The notes: a model not told the origin generated them from the letters alone. A DNA stretch of 64,000 bases from Acetobacter okinawensis (GCF_002153655.1 NZ_JOPJ01000003.1:42834-106833); one strand, 5' to 3'. Positions 34,783 to 44,246 are shown, counted from the stretch's first letter. Numbers and translations: made by a program.

Positions 34783-36396
34783 TTAGAAAATGTGGCGGAA
34801 CACCACATACAGCACGCCGCTAATCAGCATGGCGGCAGGCAGGGTGGTAATCCATGCCATGCCCATGGCGCGCAGTGTGCCCCACTGCAACCCGCCGCCA
34901 CCGGCGGCCATGGTGCCAGCAACACCGCTGGAGAGGATATGCGTGGTGGAAACCGGCAGGCCATACCCTTCGGCCAGACCAATGGTGCCCATGGCGACAA
35001 ACTCAGCCGAAGCACCCTGAGCATAGGTCAGGTGGCTTTTGCCGATTTTTTCGCCCACGGTCACAACAATACGCTTCCAGCCCACCATGGTGCCAAGGCC
35101 CAGAGCCAGTGCGACGGCAATTTTAACCCACACGGGAATAAAGCGCGTGCCTGCGTTAAGCTGCTTCATAAACTGGGCAAGCTGGCCATCTTCCGCTTTG
35201 GTGAAGGTCGCGGATTTGCCCATGTTGTGAATGGCTTCCGCCACCAGATACATGTCGGTACGCACGTTAGGCACGGTTGCTGCAGGAATTTCATGCAAGG
35301 AGTGGTAACCCCCCACAGCCTGCGCAATGTCAGCAGACAGAACGGACAGGGCACCATACACTTCCGGGCGGTCAACGGATTTGACGCGCAGCGCATCGGT
35401 CACCTGAGCGCGGGCCTGTTCCGCCGTAGGCTGCTGGAGCATGGGCTGGGCATGGCTCTCAAACACATGGGAGGCCTGCTGTGCGGTTTCCACAAAGCCG
35501 GGCATCATGCTGTCTGGCATGGCGCGGTTCAGGGCGTAGGCGGTCGGGGCGGCGCCGATCAGGATCAGCATGATCAGGCCCATGCCCTTCTGCCCGTCGT
35601 TGCTGCCGTGGAAGAAGGACACACCCGTGCAGGTGCCAATCAGCAGGCTGCGGATCCACAGCGGAGGAGGGGCATCACCCTCTGGTGCGCGGTAGAGGGC
35701 GGCGTTGCGTACCACAACGCGCAGGACCATAAACAGGCCCGCAGCAAGGATAAAGCCACACAGGGGGCTGAACAGCAGGGCGGAGAAAACCTTTTTAACC
35801 TGCGTCCAGTCCACGCCATACAGCGCGCTCCCCGAAGGAGACATAAGCTGGTTTGCAAACCCCACACCCAGAATGGAGCCAACCAGCGCGTGGGACGAAC
35901 TGTTGGGAATACCCAGCGCCCATGTTGCCAGGTTCCACACAATGGCGGACAGCAGCAGGGCAAAGATCATGGCATGGCCAGCACCACTGCCAACCTGAAG
36001 GATAAGTTCCACCGGCAGCAGCGTAACAACACTATACGCCACAGCGCCGGAGGAGGTCAGAACCCCAAGCAGGTTCCACATACCAGACCAGACCACCGCC
36101 ACCAGTGGGGGCAGGCTGTTGGTATAGATAACGGTTGCGACCGCGTTGGCGGTGTCATGAAAGCCGTTTACGAATTCAAAGCCCAGAGCAATAAGCAACG
36201 CCAGCGCCAGCAGGGCGAAGGCCCCGGTTGCTATGCCACTGGTGCCAACAGCGTGCAGGTCTGCCAGCACGCTGTAACCAACAAACGCCAGAGCTGCTGC
36301 AATCACTCCCAAAAAGAACATGCGGAAAGCCTGATGCTCCCCTTTACGCATATTCGGACGTCCTCCAACCGGAGGACTCAGCATTGTATCTGACAT
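34783..36396 (-). CDS. pitA: Inorganic phosphate transporter (PiT family)
   Basis: Low-affinity, metal-phosphate symporter of the inner membrane. The duplicated PiT signature is present: FVNGFHDTANAVATVI and GIPNSSSHALVGSILG in the first half, FHGSNDGQKGMGLI and GYGLPVSTTHILSSGVAG in the second. The 537-residue product has about ten hydrophobic segments and a large central soluble loop. The ribosome site overlaps a hairpin (see 36405-36430). It precedes ppk2 on the same strand. Confidence 0.93.
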   Translation of the reverse strand: MSDTMLSPPVGGRPNMRKGEHQAFRMFFLGVIAAALAFVGYSVLADLHAVGTSGIATGAFALLALALLIALGFEFVNGFHDTANAVATVIYTNSLPPLVAVVWSGMWNLLGVLTSSGAVAYSVVTLLPVELILQVGSGAGHAMIFALLLSAIVWNLATWALGIPNSSSHALVGSILGVGFANQLMSPSGSALYGVDWTQVKKVFSALLFSPLCGFILAAGLFMVLRVVVRNAALYRAPEGDAPPPLWIRSLLIGTCTGVSFFHGSNDGQKGMGLIMLILIGAAPTAYALNRAMPDSMMPGFVETAQQASHVFESHAQPMLQQPTAEQARAQVTDALRVKSVDRPEVYGALSVLSADIAQAVGGYHSLHEIPAATVPNVRTDMYLVAEAIHNMGKSATFTKAEDGQLAQFMKQLNAGTRFIPVWVKIAVALALGLGTMVGWKRIVVTVGEKIGKSHLTYAQGASAEFVAMGTIGLAEGYGLPVSTTHILSSGVAGTMAAGGGGLQWGTLRAMGMAWITTLPAAMLISGVLYVVFRHIF

Positions 36397-36404
36397 AAAA
36401 GCAC

Positions 36405-36430
36405 CCTGCGCAGAAAAAGATTGGCGCAGG
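36405..36430 (-). promoter_or_regulatory. Leader hairpin overlapping the pitA ribosome-binding site
   Basis: On the minus strand CCTGCGC and GCGCAGG can pair with a 12-nt loop rich in T. The 3' arm merges with the likely ribosome site CAGGGTG, about 10 nt upstream of the pitA ATG. Folding would hide part of the site. Regulation by this structure is inferred only. Confidence 0.4.
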
Positions 36431-36541
36431 ATAAAGCTTTTTTTAACAAAAGTTCCGTTAAGATATTATGAAAGAAAAATCCGTTTTACATCAGATTATT
36501 ACCATAAATACCCATCAATCCGATGCATTACTGCAACAAAT

Positions 36542-37123
36542 CTAGCGTTCACTCTGCGTAATCCACTTTGTGTCCTGCGGGGGGTGCCACGTGGCCAGCC
36601 CGTCCAGCAGGGTGGCGGGTGTACTGGCCACCTGCAACATGCTCCTGTGCACCGGTTTGAGAAAACCCTCCTCCACCACATGGTCCAAAAACAGACCCAA
36701 TGTGCTGTAAAAACCGTTCACATTCAGCACCCCGCACGGTTTGGCGTGGTTGCCAAGCTGGGTCCATGTCCAGACCTCAAACAGTTCCTCAAGCGTGCCA
36801 ATACCGCCGGGTAGCGCCACAAAAGCATCGGACAGGTCCGCCATAAGCGCCTTGCGCTCATGCATGGAGCCAACAATACGCAGGTCTTCCAGCCCGTTAT
36901 GTGCGACCTCGCGCGCCACCAGTGCCTGTGGGATAACACCCGTAACCTGCCCGCCAGCAGCCAGAACAGCATTGGCCACCGCCCCCATAAGCCCGACCGA
37001 GGCACCGCCATAAACCAGCCCTATACCCCGCTTGGCCATAAGCTGGCCAAGCTGCTCGGCCGCATGCAGGTAAGCACTCCCCCGCCCCGGACTTGACCCA
37101 CAGAACACACAGATCCGACGCAC
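36542..37123 (-). CDS. LOG-family protein (nucleotide 5'-monophosphate nucleosidase type)
   Basis: Rossmann-like protein of the LOG (LONELY GUY) family, which includes cytokinin-activating and general nucleotide phosphoribohydrolases. The family motifs are SMHERK (residues 86-91) and PGGIGTLEE (105-113). The start is GTG at 37123 (M-RRICVFCGSSPGRG), with GGGAG 6 nt upstream; earlier in-frame sequence lacks similarity. Length is 193 residues. Its cellular role here is unknown. Confidence 0.88.
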   Translation of the reverse strand: MRRICVFCGSSPGRGSAYLHAAEQLGQLMAKRGIGLVYGGASVGLMGAVANAVLAAGGQVTGVIPQALVAREVAHNGLEDLRIVGSMHERKALMADLSDAFVALPGGIGTLEELFEVWTWTQLGNHAKPCGVLNVNGFYSTLGLFLDHVVEEGFLKPVHRSMLQVASTPATLLDGLATWHPPQDTKWITQSER

Positions 37124-37396
37124 GGCACTCCCTTTCCACAAAACTCCAGCCGCTCTGCCCGGCAGAGCGCGCAAAACGCCCGAATACCCTGCCCTGCACA
37201 GGTCTGTGCGGCAAGAACACACAACTTTGTTGTTTTTTCATACCCCCCGCATGGGGGCAACCCTTTCCAAACCGCAACAAGAGGGAGTAGCCTACCGCGC
37301 ACATGCACAAAGATGCTTGATATAACACAATAAGTTTTCGCCAACGCCCATCATGGACGCCAAGACAAGAACAATAAAAACAGAAAGATAACCAGC

Positions 37397-38692
37397 GTGC
37401 TTCCCTCTACAGCCCCTCTCTCCAGTTCACACCAGCGGTTCCTCTATCTTCAGGTTCTCGCAGCCGTTGCCGCGGGCATTCTTGTGGGTGCCCTGTTCCC
37501 CTCTGTTGCAACACTGCTCAAACCGTTGGGGGACGGGTTTGTCAAACTGATTAAAATGGTCATTGCACCGGTTATTTTTCTAACCGTCAGCACTGGCATT
37601 GCCGGCATGGCGGACCTGAAGCAGACAGGCCGCGTAGCGGGCAAGGCCATGCTGTATTTTCTGTGCTTTTCCACGCTTGCACTTGCTGTGGGTATGGTGG
37701 TCGCCAATATCGTGCGCCCCGGCGCGGGCATGCACATCCACCCGCAAAGTCTGGACAGCGCCTCGGTCGAGCAGTTTGTGCAGGCAGCACATGGCCACTC
37801 CTTTACCGACTTTTTGCTCCAGATCATCCCCTCCACCACGGCAGGAGCGTTTACCTCGGGCGAGATTTTGCAGGTTCTGCTGGTCGCCATCCTGTTTGGC
37901 ATCAGCATGGCGCAGATGGGTCAGGCGGGGGAGAGCGTGCTCAACCTGTTCCGCAGCCTGACGGAAATGGTGTTCGGCGTTGTGCGGCTGGTCATGTATC
38001 TGGCCCCTGTTGGTGCTTTTGGCGCCATGGCGTTTACCGTTGGCAAGTTTGGCCTTGGCTCCATTGTGCATCTGCTTGGGCTGGTGCTGACCTTTTATTT
38101 TACTGCCGGTCTGTTTGTGCTGGTTATTCTGGGGGTTGTGGCCCGTCTGGCGGGGTTCAGCATTCTGCGGCTTCTGATGTTCATCAAGGAGGAACTGCTG
38201 ATTGTACTGGGCACCAGCTCGTCCGAGTCCGCACTGCCCGGGCTTATCAGCAAGCTGGAGCAGGCCGGGTGCAAGCCCGGTATTGTGGGGCTGGTGGTAC
38301 CCATGGGCTATTCCTTCAACCTTGATGGCACCAATATCTACATGACCCTTGCCGCCCTGTTTATTGCTCAGGCAACGGATGTGCATCTGGGTTTTGGCGA
38401 GCAGCTTGCCCTGCTGCTTGTGGCCATGGTCAGCTCCAAGGGGGCTGCGGGTGTAACCGGGGCTGGGTTTATTACTCTGGCCGCAACCCTGTCTGTTGTG
38501 CCGAGTGTGCCTGTGGGTGGTATGGCACTTATACTGGGTATTGACCGCTTTATGTCCGAGTGCCGCTCACTGACCAACCTTGTGGGCAATGCCGTGGCGA
38601 CCATTGTGGTCGCACGGTGGGAAAACGCGCTGGATATGGAGCAGCTCCACAAAACCCTCCACCCTTCCGCAGCCGATACACCCCAGGCCTGA
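37397..38692 (+). CDS. dctA: Dicarboxylate/amino acid:cation symporter (DAACS family)
   Basis: Inner-membrane sodium- or proton-coupled uptake of C4-dicarboxylates or acidic amino acids. The 431-residue product shows the family's serine-rich loop [18 protein letters not shown] and the signature [20 protein letters not shown], plus [20 protein letters not shown] near the N-terminus. The start is GTG at 37397 with only a weak ribosome site. DctA versus GltP cannot be decided from sequence alone. A strong terminator follows. Confidence 0.9.
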   Translation: MLPSTAPLSSSHQRFLYLQVLAAVAAGILVGALFPSVATLLKPLGDGFVKLIKMVIAPVIFLTVSTGIAGMADLKQTGRVAGKAMLYFLCFSTLALAVGMVVANIVRPGAGMHIHPQSLDSASVEQFVQAAHGHSFTDFLLQIIPSTTAGAFTSGEILQVLLVAILFGISMAQMGQAGESVLNLFRSLTEMVFGVVRLVMYLAPVGAFGAMAFTVGKFGLGSIVHLLGLVLTFYFTAGLFVLVILGVVARLAGFSILRLLMFIKEELLIVLGTSSSESALPGLISKLEQAGCKPGIVGLVVPMGYSFNLDGTNIYMTLAALFIAQATDVHLGFGEQLALLLVAMVSSKGAAGVTGAGFITLAATLSVVPSVPVGGMALILGIDRFMSECRSLTNLVGNAVATIVVARWENALDMEQLHKTLHPSAADTPQA

Positions 38693-38711
38693 CCACCGCG
38701 CGCCCGACCTG

Positions 38712-38752
38712 CCCCTTCCTTTGAGCCTCAAATGGAAGGGGAGATGGTTTTT
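38712..38752 (+). terminator. Rho-independent terminator of the dicarboxylate symporter gene
   Basis: CCCCTTCC at 38712-38719 pairs with GGAAGGGG at 38734-38741, extended by TTTGAG/CTCAAA inside the stem. A T-run (TTTTT at 38748-38752) follows six bases later. It also faces the end of the leftward deaminase gene. Confidence 0.82.
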
Positions 38753-38764
38753 AGCGCCCCGCTG

Positions 38765-40138
38765 TCAGGCTCCAGCGCACAGGCGGGCGGCAAGCGCATT
38801 ATGCCGCCCGACCAGCTCATGCAGGTCAAGCCTGGAAAAATAGCCGTCCTGCACAAGAATATTGCCGTTGACCATGCTCATGGACACCTGCGTCGGTGAG
38901 CAGAACACAAGGGCTGCCACCGGGTCTGTCTGTGCGCCTGCATGGGCAAGGCCACGCACGTCAAACGCCACAATATCCGCCGCCATACCCACCGCAAGCT
39001 GGCCTATGTCATCGCGCCCCAGCACGGCGGCTCCGCCACGCGTGGCAAGGGCCAGAGCATCACGCGCGCTCATCATCCCCGGTGTTTGCGGGGTTTGTGG
39101 CAACAGGCGGGAGAGCAGCATGGCCTGCCGTGTTTCTCCCAGCATGCTGGCACCATCGTTGGAGGCCGAGCCATCAACCCCCAGCCCCACGCGTATGCCA
39201 GAGGCCTGCATCTGCCGCACTGGCGCAATGCCCGAGGCCAGCCGCATGTTGGAGCACGGGCAGTGGGCGACCCCCGTGTGGGTGCGCCCAAAGCGGGCCA
39301 GACCATCCGCATCCAGCTTAACGCAGTGTGCATGCCACACGTCGGCCCCGAGCCAGTCCAGACCTTCGGCATATTCTGCCGGTGTCTGGCCAAAACGCTC
39401 GCGGCTGTAGCTGACATCATGGTCGTTTTCTGCCAGATGTGTGTGCAGCATGGTACCGGTCGCGCGCGCCAGTGCCGCCATGTCGCGCATGAGTTCCCGG
39501 CTGACCGAAAAAGGCGAGCATGGAGCGCCCGCCACCCGCAGCATGGCGAGCGGTTCGGGGTCATGGTACGTCTCGATCAGCCGCTGCGTGTCCTGCAGAA
39601 TGTCAGCTTCGCGCTCCACCAGCGTGTCGGGGGGCAGGCCGCCCTTGCTCTCGCCCACGCTCATGGCCCCACGGCAGGCATGAAAGCGCATGCCCATGGC
39701 AAAGGCGGCCTCGATCTGGTCGTCCAGCCTGCACCCGTTGGGAAAAATGTAGAGGTGGTCACTGGTTGTGGTGCAACCTGAAAGCAGCAGCTCCGCCATG
39801 GCCGTGCGGGTGGACACCTGCACCATCTCCGGCGTCAGCCCCGCCCAGATCGGATAAAGCGTTTTAAGCCAGCCGAATAACGAGACATCCTGCGCCTGCG
39901 GAACAGCCCGTGTGAGCGACTGGTACATATGGTGGTGGGTGTTGACCATGCCCGGCAGCACAACATGGCCTTGCAGGTCTATAATGTGCTCGGCACCCTG
40001 CGGAGGCGCCTCCGCCCCCCCACCGAGTGCTACAATCTGCCGCCCCTCTACCAGAACCCACCCGTTTTCCAGTTCGGTGCGTGCATCATCCATACACACA
40101 AGTCTGGTTATGTTTGTCAGCAGGGTGCGGCGTGGCAT
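38765..40138 (-). CDS. 8-oxoguanine deaminase-like amidohydrolase
   Basis: Zinc amidohydrolase of the AtzA/TrzN/8-oxoguanine deaminase group. Metal ligands are visible in VNTHHHMYQSLTRA (HxH), MLHTHLAENDHDV, DVWHAHCVKLD and GLGVDGSASNDGASM (Asp). The DHLYIFPNGC and SVGESKGGLPPD segments match the subgroup annotated as 8-oxoguanine deaminase, which would convert 8-oxoguanine to urate and ammonia. I start at the ATG at 40138 with CAGGAG about 7 nt upstream. It lies 46 nt downstream of the TonB receptor gene, at the edge of the purine island. Hydroxyatrazine- or guanine-type activity is the alternative. Confidence 0.82.
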   Translation of the reverse strand: MPRRTLLTNITRLVCMDDARTELENGWVLVEGRQIVALGGGAEAPPQGAEHIIDLQGHVVLPGMVNTHHHMYQSLTRAVPQAQDVSLFGWLKTLYPIWAGLTPEMVQVSTRTAMAELLLSGCTTTSDHLYIFPNGCRLDDQIEAAFAMGMRFHACRGAMSVGESKGGLPPDTLVEREADILQDTQRLIETYHDPEPLAMLRVAGAPCSPFSVSRELMRDMAALARATGTMLHTHLAENDHDVSYSRERFGQTPAEYAEGLDWLGADVWHAHCVKLDADGLARFGRTHTGVAHCPCSNMRLASGIAPVRQMQASGIRVGLGVDGSASNDGASMLGETRQAMLLSRLLPQTPQTPGMMSARDALALATRGGAAVLGRDDIGQLAVGMAADIVAFDVRGLAHAGAQTDPVAALVFCSPTQVSMSMVNGNILVQDGYFSRLDLHELVGRHNALAARLCAGA

Positions 40139-40150
40139 GCAAACTCCTGT

Positions 40151-40172
40151 AACACCCGGCAAGCCGGGTGTT
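40151..40172 (-). other. Perfect hairpin between the TonB receptor and deaminase genes
   Basis: AACACCCGGC at 40151-40160 and GCCGGGTGTT at 40163-40172 form a 10-bp inverted repeat with a 2-nt spacer. On the minus strand no T-run follows; the next bases are the ribosome site of the deaminase. It may act in mRNA processing or partial termination. Confidence 0.6.
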
Positions 40173-40184
40173 GTTGTCGTAAAC

Positions 40185-42608
40185 TCAGAAAGACGTGGAA
40201 ACAGAACCTACCATGGTAAAGCGCGGCTCCACCATAAAGGAGTTGCCATAGCCTGCAGCCGCAGCGTTGCTCCCGCTCCAAACCGGATGCGAGTTCAGGT
40301 CGCTGCCACGGTAAACCGCACCCATGGCACCCGTGCGGACAATGGAGCCGGTCAGATTGGTAAAGTTGAGCTTGAACGTGGGGGATTTGAGGAAACTAAA
40401 CGGCTTGAAGTGATACCCCAGAGAGAGCGTATTGGTCACATAGCCCGGAATACGCTGGTCATTGGCAATGGAGACGGACTGCGGCCCGGTATAATGCACG
40501 GCACCGTTGGCAAAAAATCCTTTATACGTATAGGTCAAACCAAAGTTGGCCATAACACGGGGCGCCATAATGGCCTGCGAGCCCTTGGAATGGATCAACG
40601 TATTATCGTACGGGTCCTTTACATCGCTGTCCTGCGTAGCGTGCAGATACTCGATGGACGCATAGGGGCTGAAGCCGTGGATGGACGTGCCCGCCACCAT
40701 AAGGTCAAACCCACGCATGGTCTGGTTACCAATGGACATGGGGCTGAACTGGTTCATACCCATATACTGGTCCACAATGCGGTTTGTCACATTGTAGTTG
40801 AACAGGGACATGTCCACCATGACGTATTTGTTGTGGTAGCGATACCCCAGCTCTTCCTTGATGGAATACTGGTTTTTCAGCATTGGACCACTGGCACTCA
40901 TCCACCCCATGTCGGTCGCGCTGGGCTGGCGGTAATCACCTTCCGCGTTCACGTAAATCTGGTTGTTGTCATTGATCTGGTAGCTAATAGACAACTGCGG
41001 CAGCGGCGCGGTCGTGTTTGAACCAGAACTATTGCCCGAAATCAGGTTCCGGTCATTGCCGCTCCAGCCTTTGTTCCACGCATTGGACATGACAAACTTA
41101 AAGCCCGCGTTCATAACCAGACGGTTGTCCAGATACCGTGCCTGATCCTGAATAAACAGCGAGTGCAGCTCATACCCTGCGGTCTGGCCATACATGGGCG
41201 TGTTAACCTGATACTGGGCCCAGTTGGGGCTGGCGGCAGCACCATTGGCCATGGTCAGGCTCTGGGGGTAAGCCTGAATGGTCTGGTTGTTTTCATACCA
41301 GTATCCAAAGCTCAGGTGGTTGTGGCGGTCAATGTCATACCCCAGCTTGGCCACAACCCCGACCTGACGGGCTTCGTTTTCCAAAAAGAAGTTTGTGAGA
41401 TTGCCAGACTGCAGTGCCGTACCACCGGAGCTCGCTGTAACCGTTTTATTGGTTGCCGGGTTTGTTGTGCCGATAACACCCCCCGGAGATGCATCCCAAC
41501 CCTGCCCCATACTGAAATAGGGCTGGATGTCGAATGTCATTTTGTGGGGCAGAACAACATGCACCGGAGCTGTCAGAAAAATCTGGTTCCAGTGGTCGTT
41601 ATTGTTTTTCCAGTAGTTGACATTCCCCGGATCAGCCGAGCGACCATAGCCATTGCCTGTGTGCTTGTAGGCGTAAAACTGGTCTGCGGTCGGGTAGTTG
41701 TCGATAACAAAGTCTTCAGAGTTCCATGACAGGAACAGATGGGCGTTGGACCCGTTCTCCCAGTCTTTGCGCACACCAAAGTCGATGTGCTTGCGCTGGT
41801 TGGTGCCAGCCCCCATCCAGCTCCGGTCATGCGTATTGGAGAAGGAGAAGTAGCTCTTGATCCCGGTTTTGCCGATCTCGCCCGATTCCAGACGGATGAA
41901 CTCGCGCGAGAGGTTGTTGGTCCCGTAGGAAAAATCGACCATGCCGCCCATTTTGCTCGACGGCAGATGGGTGCGTGAGTTCAGAACCCCGCCCGCAGCA
42001 GACATGGTGGGCAGGTCGCGTGATGCACTACCGGGGGTTACGCTCACCTCGTCCAGATTTTCCGAATCAATGTCTTCGGTCATGTATTTGGCCGCAGCCG
42101 CAGGTGCGCCATCCACCATAAGCCCCATGTCCAGATCAGTCAGCCCGCGTGACTGAATGGCCCCCCCCTGCATACCCGATGCATCGGGGGTCATCACGTT
42201 CAGGCTCGGCAGGTTCTTGACCAGATCCAGCGGGGTGGATGTGGGGCTGCGCATGTTGATGTAGTCTTTGGTAACGGTCTGCACAGCATGGGGCGCCACT
42301 TCCAGGCGCATCATGCCCCCACCACCGGAGCGGGCGGTACGGTTGGAGGCGACTGAAATCTCTTCCGCGCGGGAGGACTGGAGCGAGCTATTCCGCGCTT
42401 TGGCGGTTTTGCCCGCTTTGGCCGGACCATGCCCGACCTTGCCCGCCACTGGCGCGCTCTGGCTGGCGGCGGCACGCGCCTGCCCTACCTCTGCACCACT
42501 TGCACAAAGGCCAGCAACACTGGCCAGACAGGTCAGGGTGGCAAGGCGCTGCCGGTATGTCAGCGCGGAACCGACAGGGCGACGCACGAAAAAAAATCGG
42601 GAAGGCAT
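40185..42608 (-). CDS. TonB-dependent outer-membrane receptor
   Basis: Energy-coupled outer-membrane transporter. The 807-residue product has an N-terminal signal region (TYRQRLATLTCLASVAGLCASG), a Lys/Ala-rich stretch, a TonB-box-like EEISVASN, a plug domain with LVKNLPSLNVMTPDASGMQG and IQSRGLTDLDMGLMVDGAP, and a long beta-barrel ending in a terminal Phe (VGSVSTSF). I start at the ATG at 42608, with GGGAG ~10 nt upstream; the earlier TTG is unlikely. It precedes the 8-oxoguanine deaminase gene on the same strand and diverges from allC. The ligand is unknown; context suggests a purine, ureide or a carrier of one, rather than a siderophore. Confidence 0.9.
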   Translation of the reverse strand: MPSRFFFVRRPVGSALTYRQRLATLTCLASVAGLCASGAEVGQARAAASQSAPVAGKVGHGPAKAGKTAKARNSSLQSSRAEEISVASNRTARSGGGGMMRLEVAPHAVQTVTKDYINMRSPTSTPLDLVKNLPSLNVMTPDASGMQGGAIQSRGLTDLDMGLMVDGAPAAAAKYMTEDIDSENLDEVSVTPGSASRDLPTMSAAGGVLNSRTHLPSSKMGGMVDFSYGTNNLSREFIRLESGEIGKTGIKSYFSFSNTHDRSWMGAGTNQRKHIDFGVRKDWENGSNAHLFLSWNSEDFVIDNYPTADQFYAYKHTGNGYGRSADPGNVNYWKNNNDHWNQIFLTAPVHVVLPHKMTFDIQPYFSMGQGWDASPGGVIGTTNPATNKTVTASSGGTALQSGNLTNFFLENEARQVGVVAKLGYDIDRHNHLSFGYWYENNQTIQAYPQSLTMANGAAASPNWAQYQVNTPMYGQTAGYELHSLFIQDQARYLDNRLVMNAGFKFVMSNAWNKGWSGNDRNLISGNSSGSNTTAPLPQLSISYQINDNNQIYVNAEGDYRQPSATDMGWMSASGPMLKNQYSIKEELGYRYHNKYVMVDMSLFNYNVTNRIVDQYMGMNQFSPMSIGNQTMRGFDLMVAGTSIHGFSPYASIEYLHATQDSDVKDPYDNTLIHSKGSQAIMAPRVMANFGLTYTYKGFFANGAVHYTGPQSVSIANDQRIPGYVTNTLSLGYHFKPFSFLKSPTFKLNFTNLTGSIVRTGAMGAVYRGSDLNSHPVWSGSNAAAAGYGNSFMVEPRFTMVGSVSTSF

Positions 42609-42986
42609 GGCGTAGTCTCCCAAAAAACAGAATGAAGCGACATAAAGGCGTTATTCGCGGTCGGCCCCCTTGGTGAACATGCCTGAGCGGGGGGATGGAT
42701 TTAGAACACTGCCCAAAAACGATACGTTTCCGATATATAATTATGAGTTCCCTTTCTCACAAAATAAAAAAAAGCACTTTCTCATTGCTTTTTTCAGCAC
42801 GGGGGCCGCGCTCAATTTTGCAACGCGAAATTGCTTTTTTTGCTTTTGGGAGAACGGAACAAACCCGTCTATAATTGCCTGAGCAGACCAGCCACTTTGG
42901 CAAACCCTACCCGGCCCACCACACCAAGGACGAAAAAAATCTCCCAAACCCCGCCCTTCCCCACCGGCCTGCCAGAGGCCGCCACA
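42609..42986. promoter_or_regulatory. Divergent AT-rich regulatory region between the TonB receptor and allC
   Basis: This 378-bp stretch has no credible gene and is much more AT-rich than its surroundings around 42720-42880. It must hold promoters for both directions. TATAAT occurs at 42736-42741 and again at 42870-42875. Repeated TTGCTTTTTT-like tracts occur near 42790-42845. Operators for the local LysR regulator were not identified here. Confidence 0.6.
42846..42875 (+). promoter_or_regulatory. Candidate promoter for allC
   Basis: TTGGGA at 42846-42851 and TATAAT at 42870-42875 are separated by 18 bp, a fair sigma-70 match. Transcription would start near 42882, about 105 bp before the GTG proposed for allC, which argues against the upstream in-frame TTG. 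Confidence 0.45.
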
Positions 42987-44246
42987 GTGGTCTCCCGCCC
43001 GGTCAGCCGGTGTGACCATCTGGGCGCGCACCCTTTTTCCGACACGCAGGACGGTCTGTTCCGCGCGTATCTGTCCGATGCGCACAGGAGCACCTGCCAG
43101 CAGGTTGCCCAGTGGATGCACGCCGCAGGCATGACCACGCGCACGGACGCCGCAGGCAACCTGATCGGCCGGTACGAGGGGCAGTTACCCGGCGCACCCG
43201 CGCTGCTTATTGGCTCACACTTGGATACCGTGCGTAACGCGGGCCGGTATGATGGCACTTTGGGTGTTATGCTGGGCATAGAAGTCGTAGCCCATCTGGC
43301 CGAGCGGGGTGAACGCCTGCCATTTGCCATAGAGGTGATCGGCTTTGGGGACGAGGAAGGCTCGCGCTTTCCCGCCTCCATGCTGACCTCCCGCGCGGTG
43401 GCTGGCACGCTGGACACCCTCCCGCTGGACGCGGTGGACGCCAGCGGCAGCACACTGGCCGATGTGCTGCACCACGCAGGGCTTGACCCCGCCCGCTACA
43501 GGGAGGCCGCCTACACCCCCAAACAGGTTGTCGCCTATCTGGAGGCGCATATAGAGCAGGGGCCGGTGCTGGAGGCGGCGGACATGAGCGTTGGCGTGGT
43601 CACGGCCATTGCCGCGCAATACCGCTTTAAGGTGAGTATGGTGGGGGTGGCGGGCCATGCAGGCACCATGCCCATGTCCCTGCGCAAGGATGCACTGGCC
43701 GCCGCCGCACAGGCCCTTGTGGAAATCGAACGCATTGGCGCCAGTGGCCCGGCCGATCTGGTGGCAACGGTTGGCCAGCTACACGTGGGGCCGGGGGCCA
43801 GCAATGTTGTGCCCGGGCAGGTCACCTTCAGTCTGGACATCCGCGCAGGTACGGCGGACGTGCGCGACCGGGCCGCTGCCAAAATCCGCACAGCCTTGCA
43901 AGATATTACAGATACCCGTGGCGTGGCACTGCGTATTGAACTCCAGAACGATCTGGCCCCCACCCCGTGCGACCCGGAGCTGACCGCGCGTCTGGCAACA
44001 TCCGTTGCCCATGTTACCGGCCAGCCCGCACACAGGCTGGTCAGCGGTGCGGGGCATGATGCCATGGTCATGGCAGCACTCACCCCGGTTTGCATGCTGT
44101 TCCTACGTTGCCATAAAGGGATCAGTCACAACCCGGCCGAAGCCGTGCGGCATGATGATGCACACACGGCCCTGCTGGTCATGCTCGACTTTATACAGGC
44201 ACTTGCCGCCACCCCGGCCCCAACACCAACGGAGTTTTCTGCATGA
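42987..44246 (+). CDS. allC: Allantoate amidohydrolase (M20 family)
   Basis: Hydrolyses allantoate to ureidoglycine, CO2 and ammonia. The M20 metallopeptidase-fold ligands are visible: H78 in LIGSHLDTV, D89 in GRYDGTLGVM, E123/E124 in GFGDEEGSRFP and a later His in HIEQGPVLE. The dimerisation domain contains VGVAGHAGTMPMSLRKDA, and SGAGHDAMVMA is present near the C-terminus. No ATG exists at the N-terminus; I choose GTG at 42987 with AGAGG upstream, giving 419 residues, the usual size. The stop overlaps pucG (ATGA), which supports allantoate over N-carbamoyl amino acids as substrate. Confidence 0.9.
   Translation: MVSRPVSRCDHLGAHPFSDTQDGLFRAYLSDAHRSTCQQVAQWMHAAGMTTRTDAAGNLIGRYEGQLPGAPALLIGSHLDTVRNAGRYDGTLGVMLGIEVVAHLAERGERLPFAIEVIGFGDEEGSRFPASMLTSRAVAGTLDTLPLDAVDASGSTLADVLHHAGLDPARYREAAYTPKQVVAYLEAHIEQGPVLEAADMSVGVVTAIAAQYRFKVSMVGVAGHAGTMPMSLRKDALAAAAQALVEIERIGASGPADLVATVGQLHVGPGASNVVPGQVTFSLDIRAGTADVRDRAAAKIRTALQDITDTRGVALRIELQNDLAPTPCDPELTARLATSVAHVTGQPAHRLVSGAGHDAMVMAALTPVCMLFLRCHKGISHNPAEAVRHDDAHTALLVMLDFIQALAATPAPTPTEFSA

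Noticed and set aside
42785..42850. Repeated TTGCTTTTTT tracts considered as a terminator
   Set aside because: They lie between divergent genes, where no upstream transcript would need termination, and the stems are short and AT-rich.
42831..42986. Upstream extension of allC from a TTG at 42831
   Set aside because: The extension overlaps the best promoter candidate, has no similarity to the family and would make the protein about 50 residues too long.
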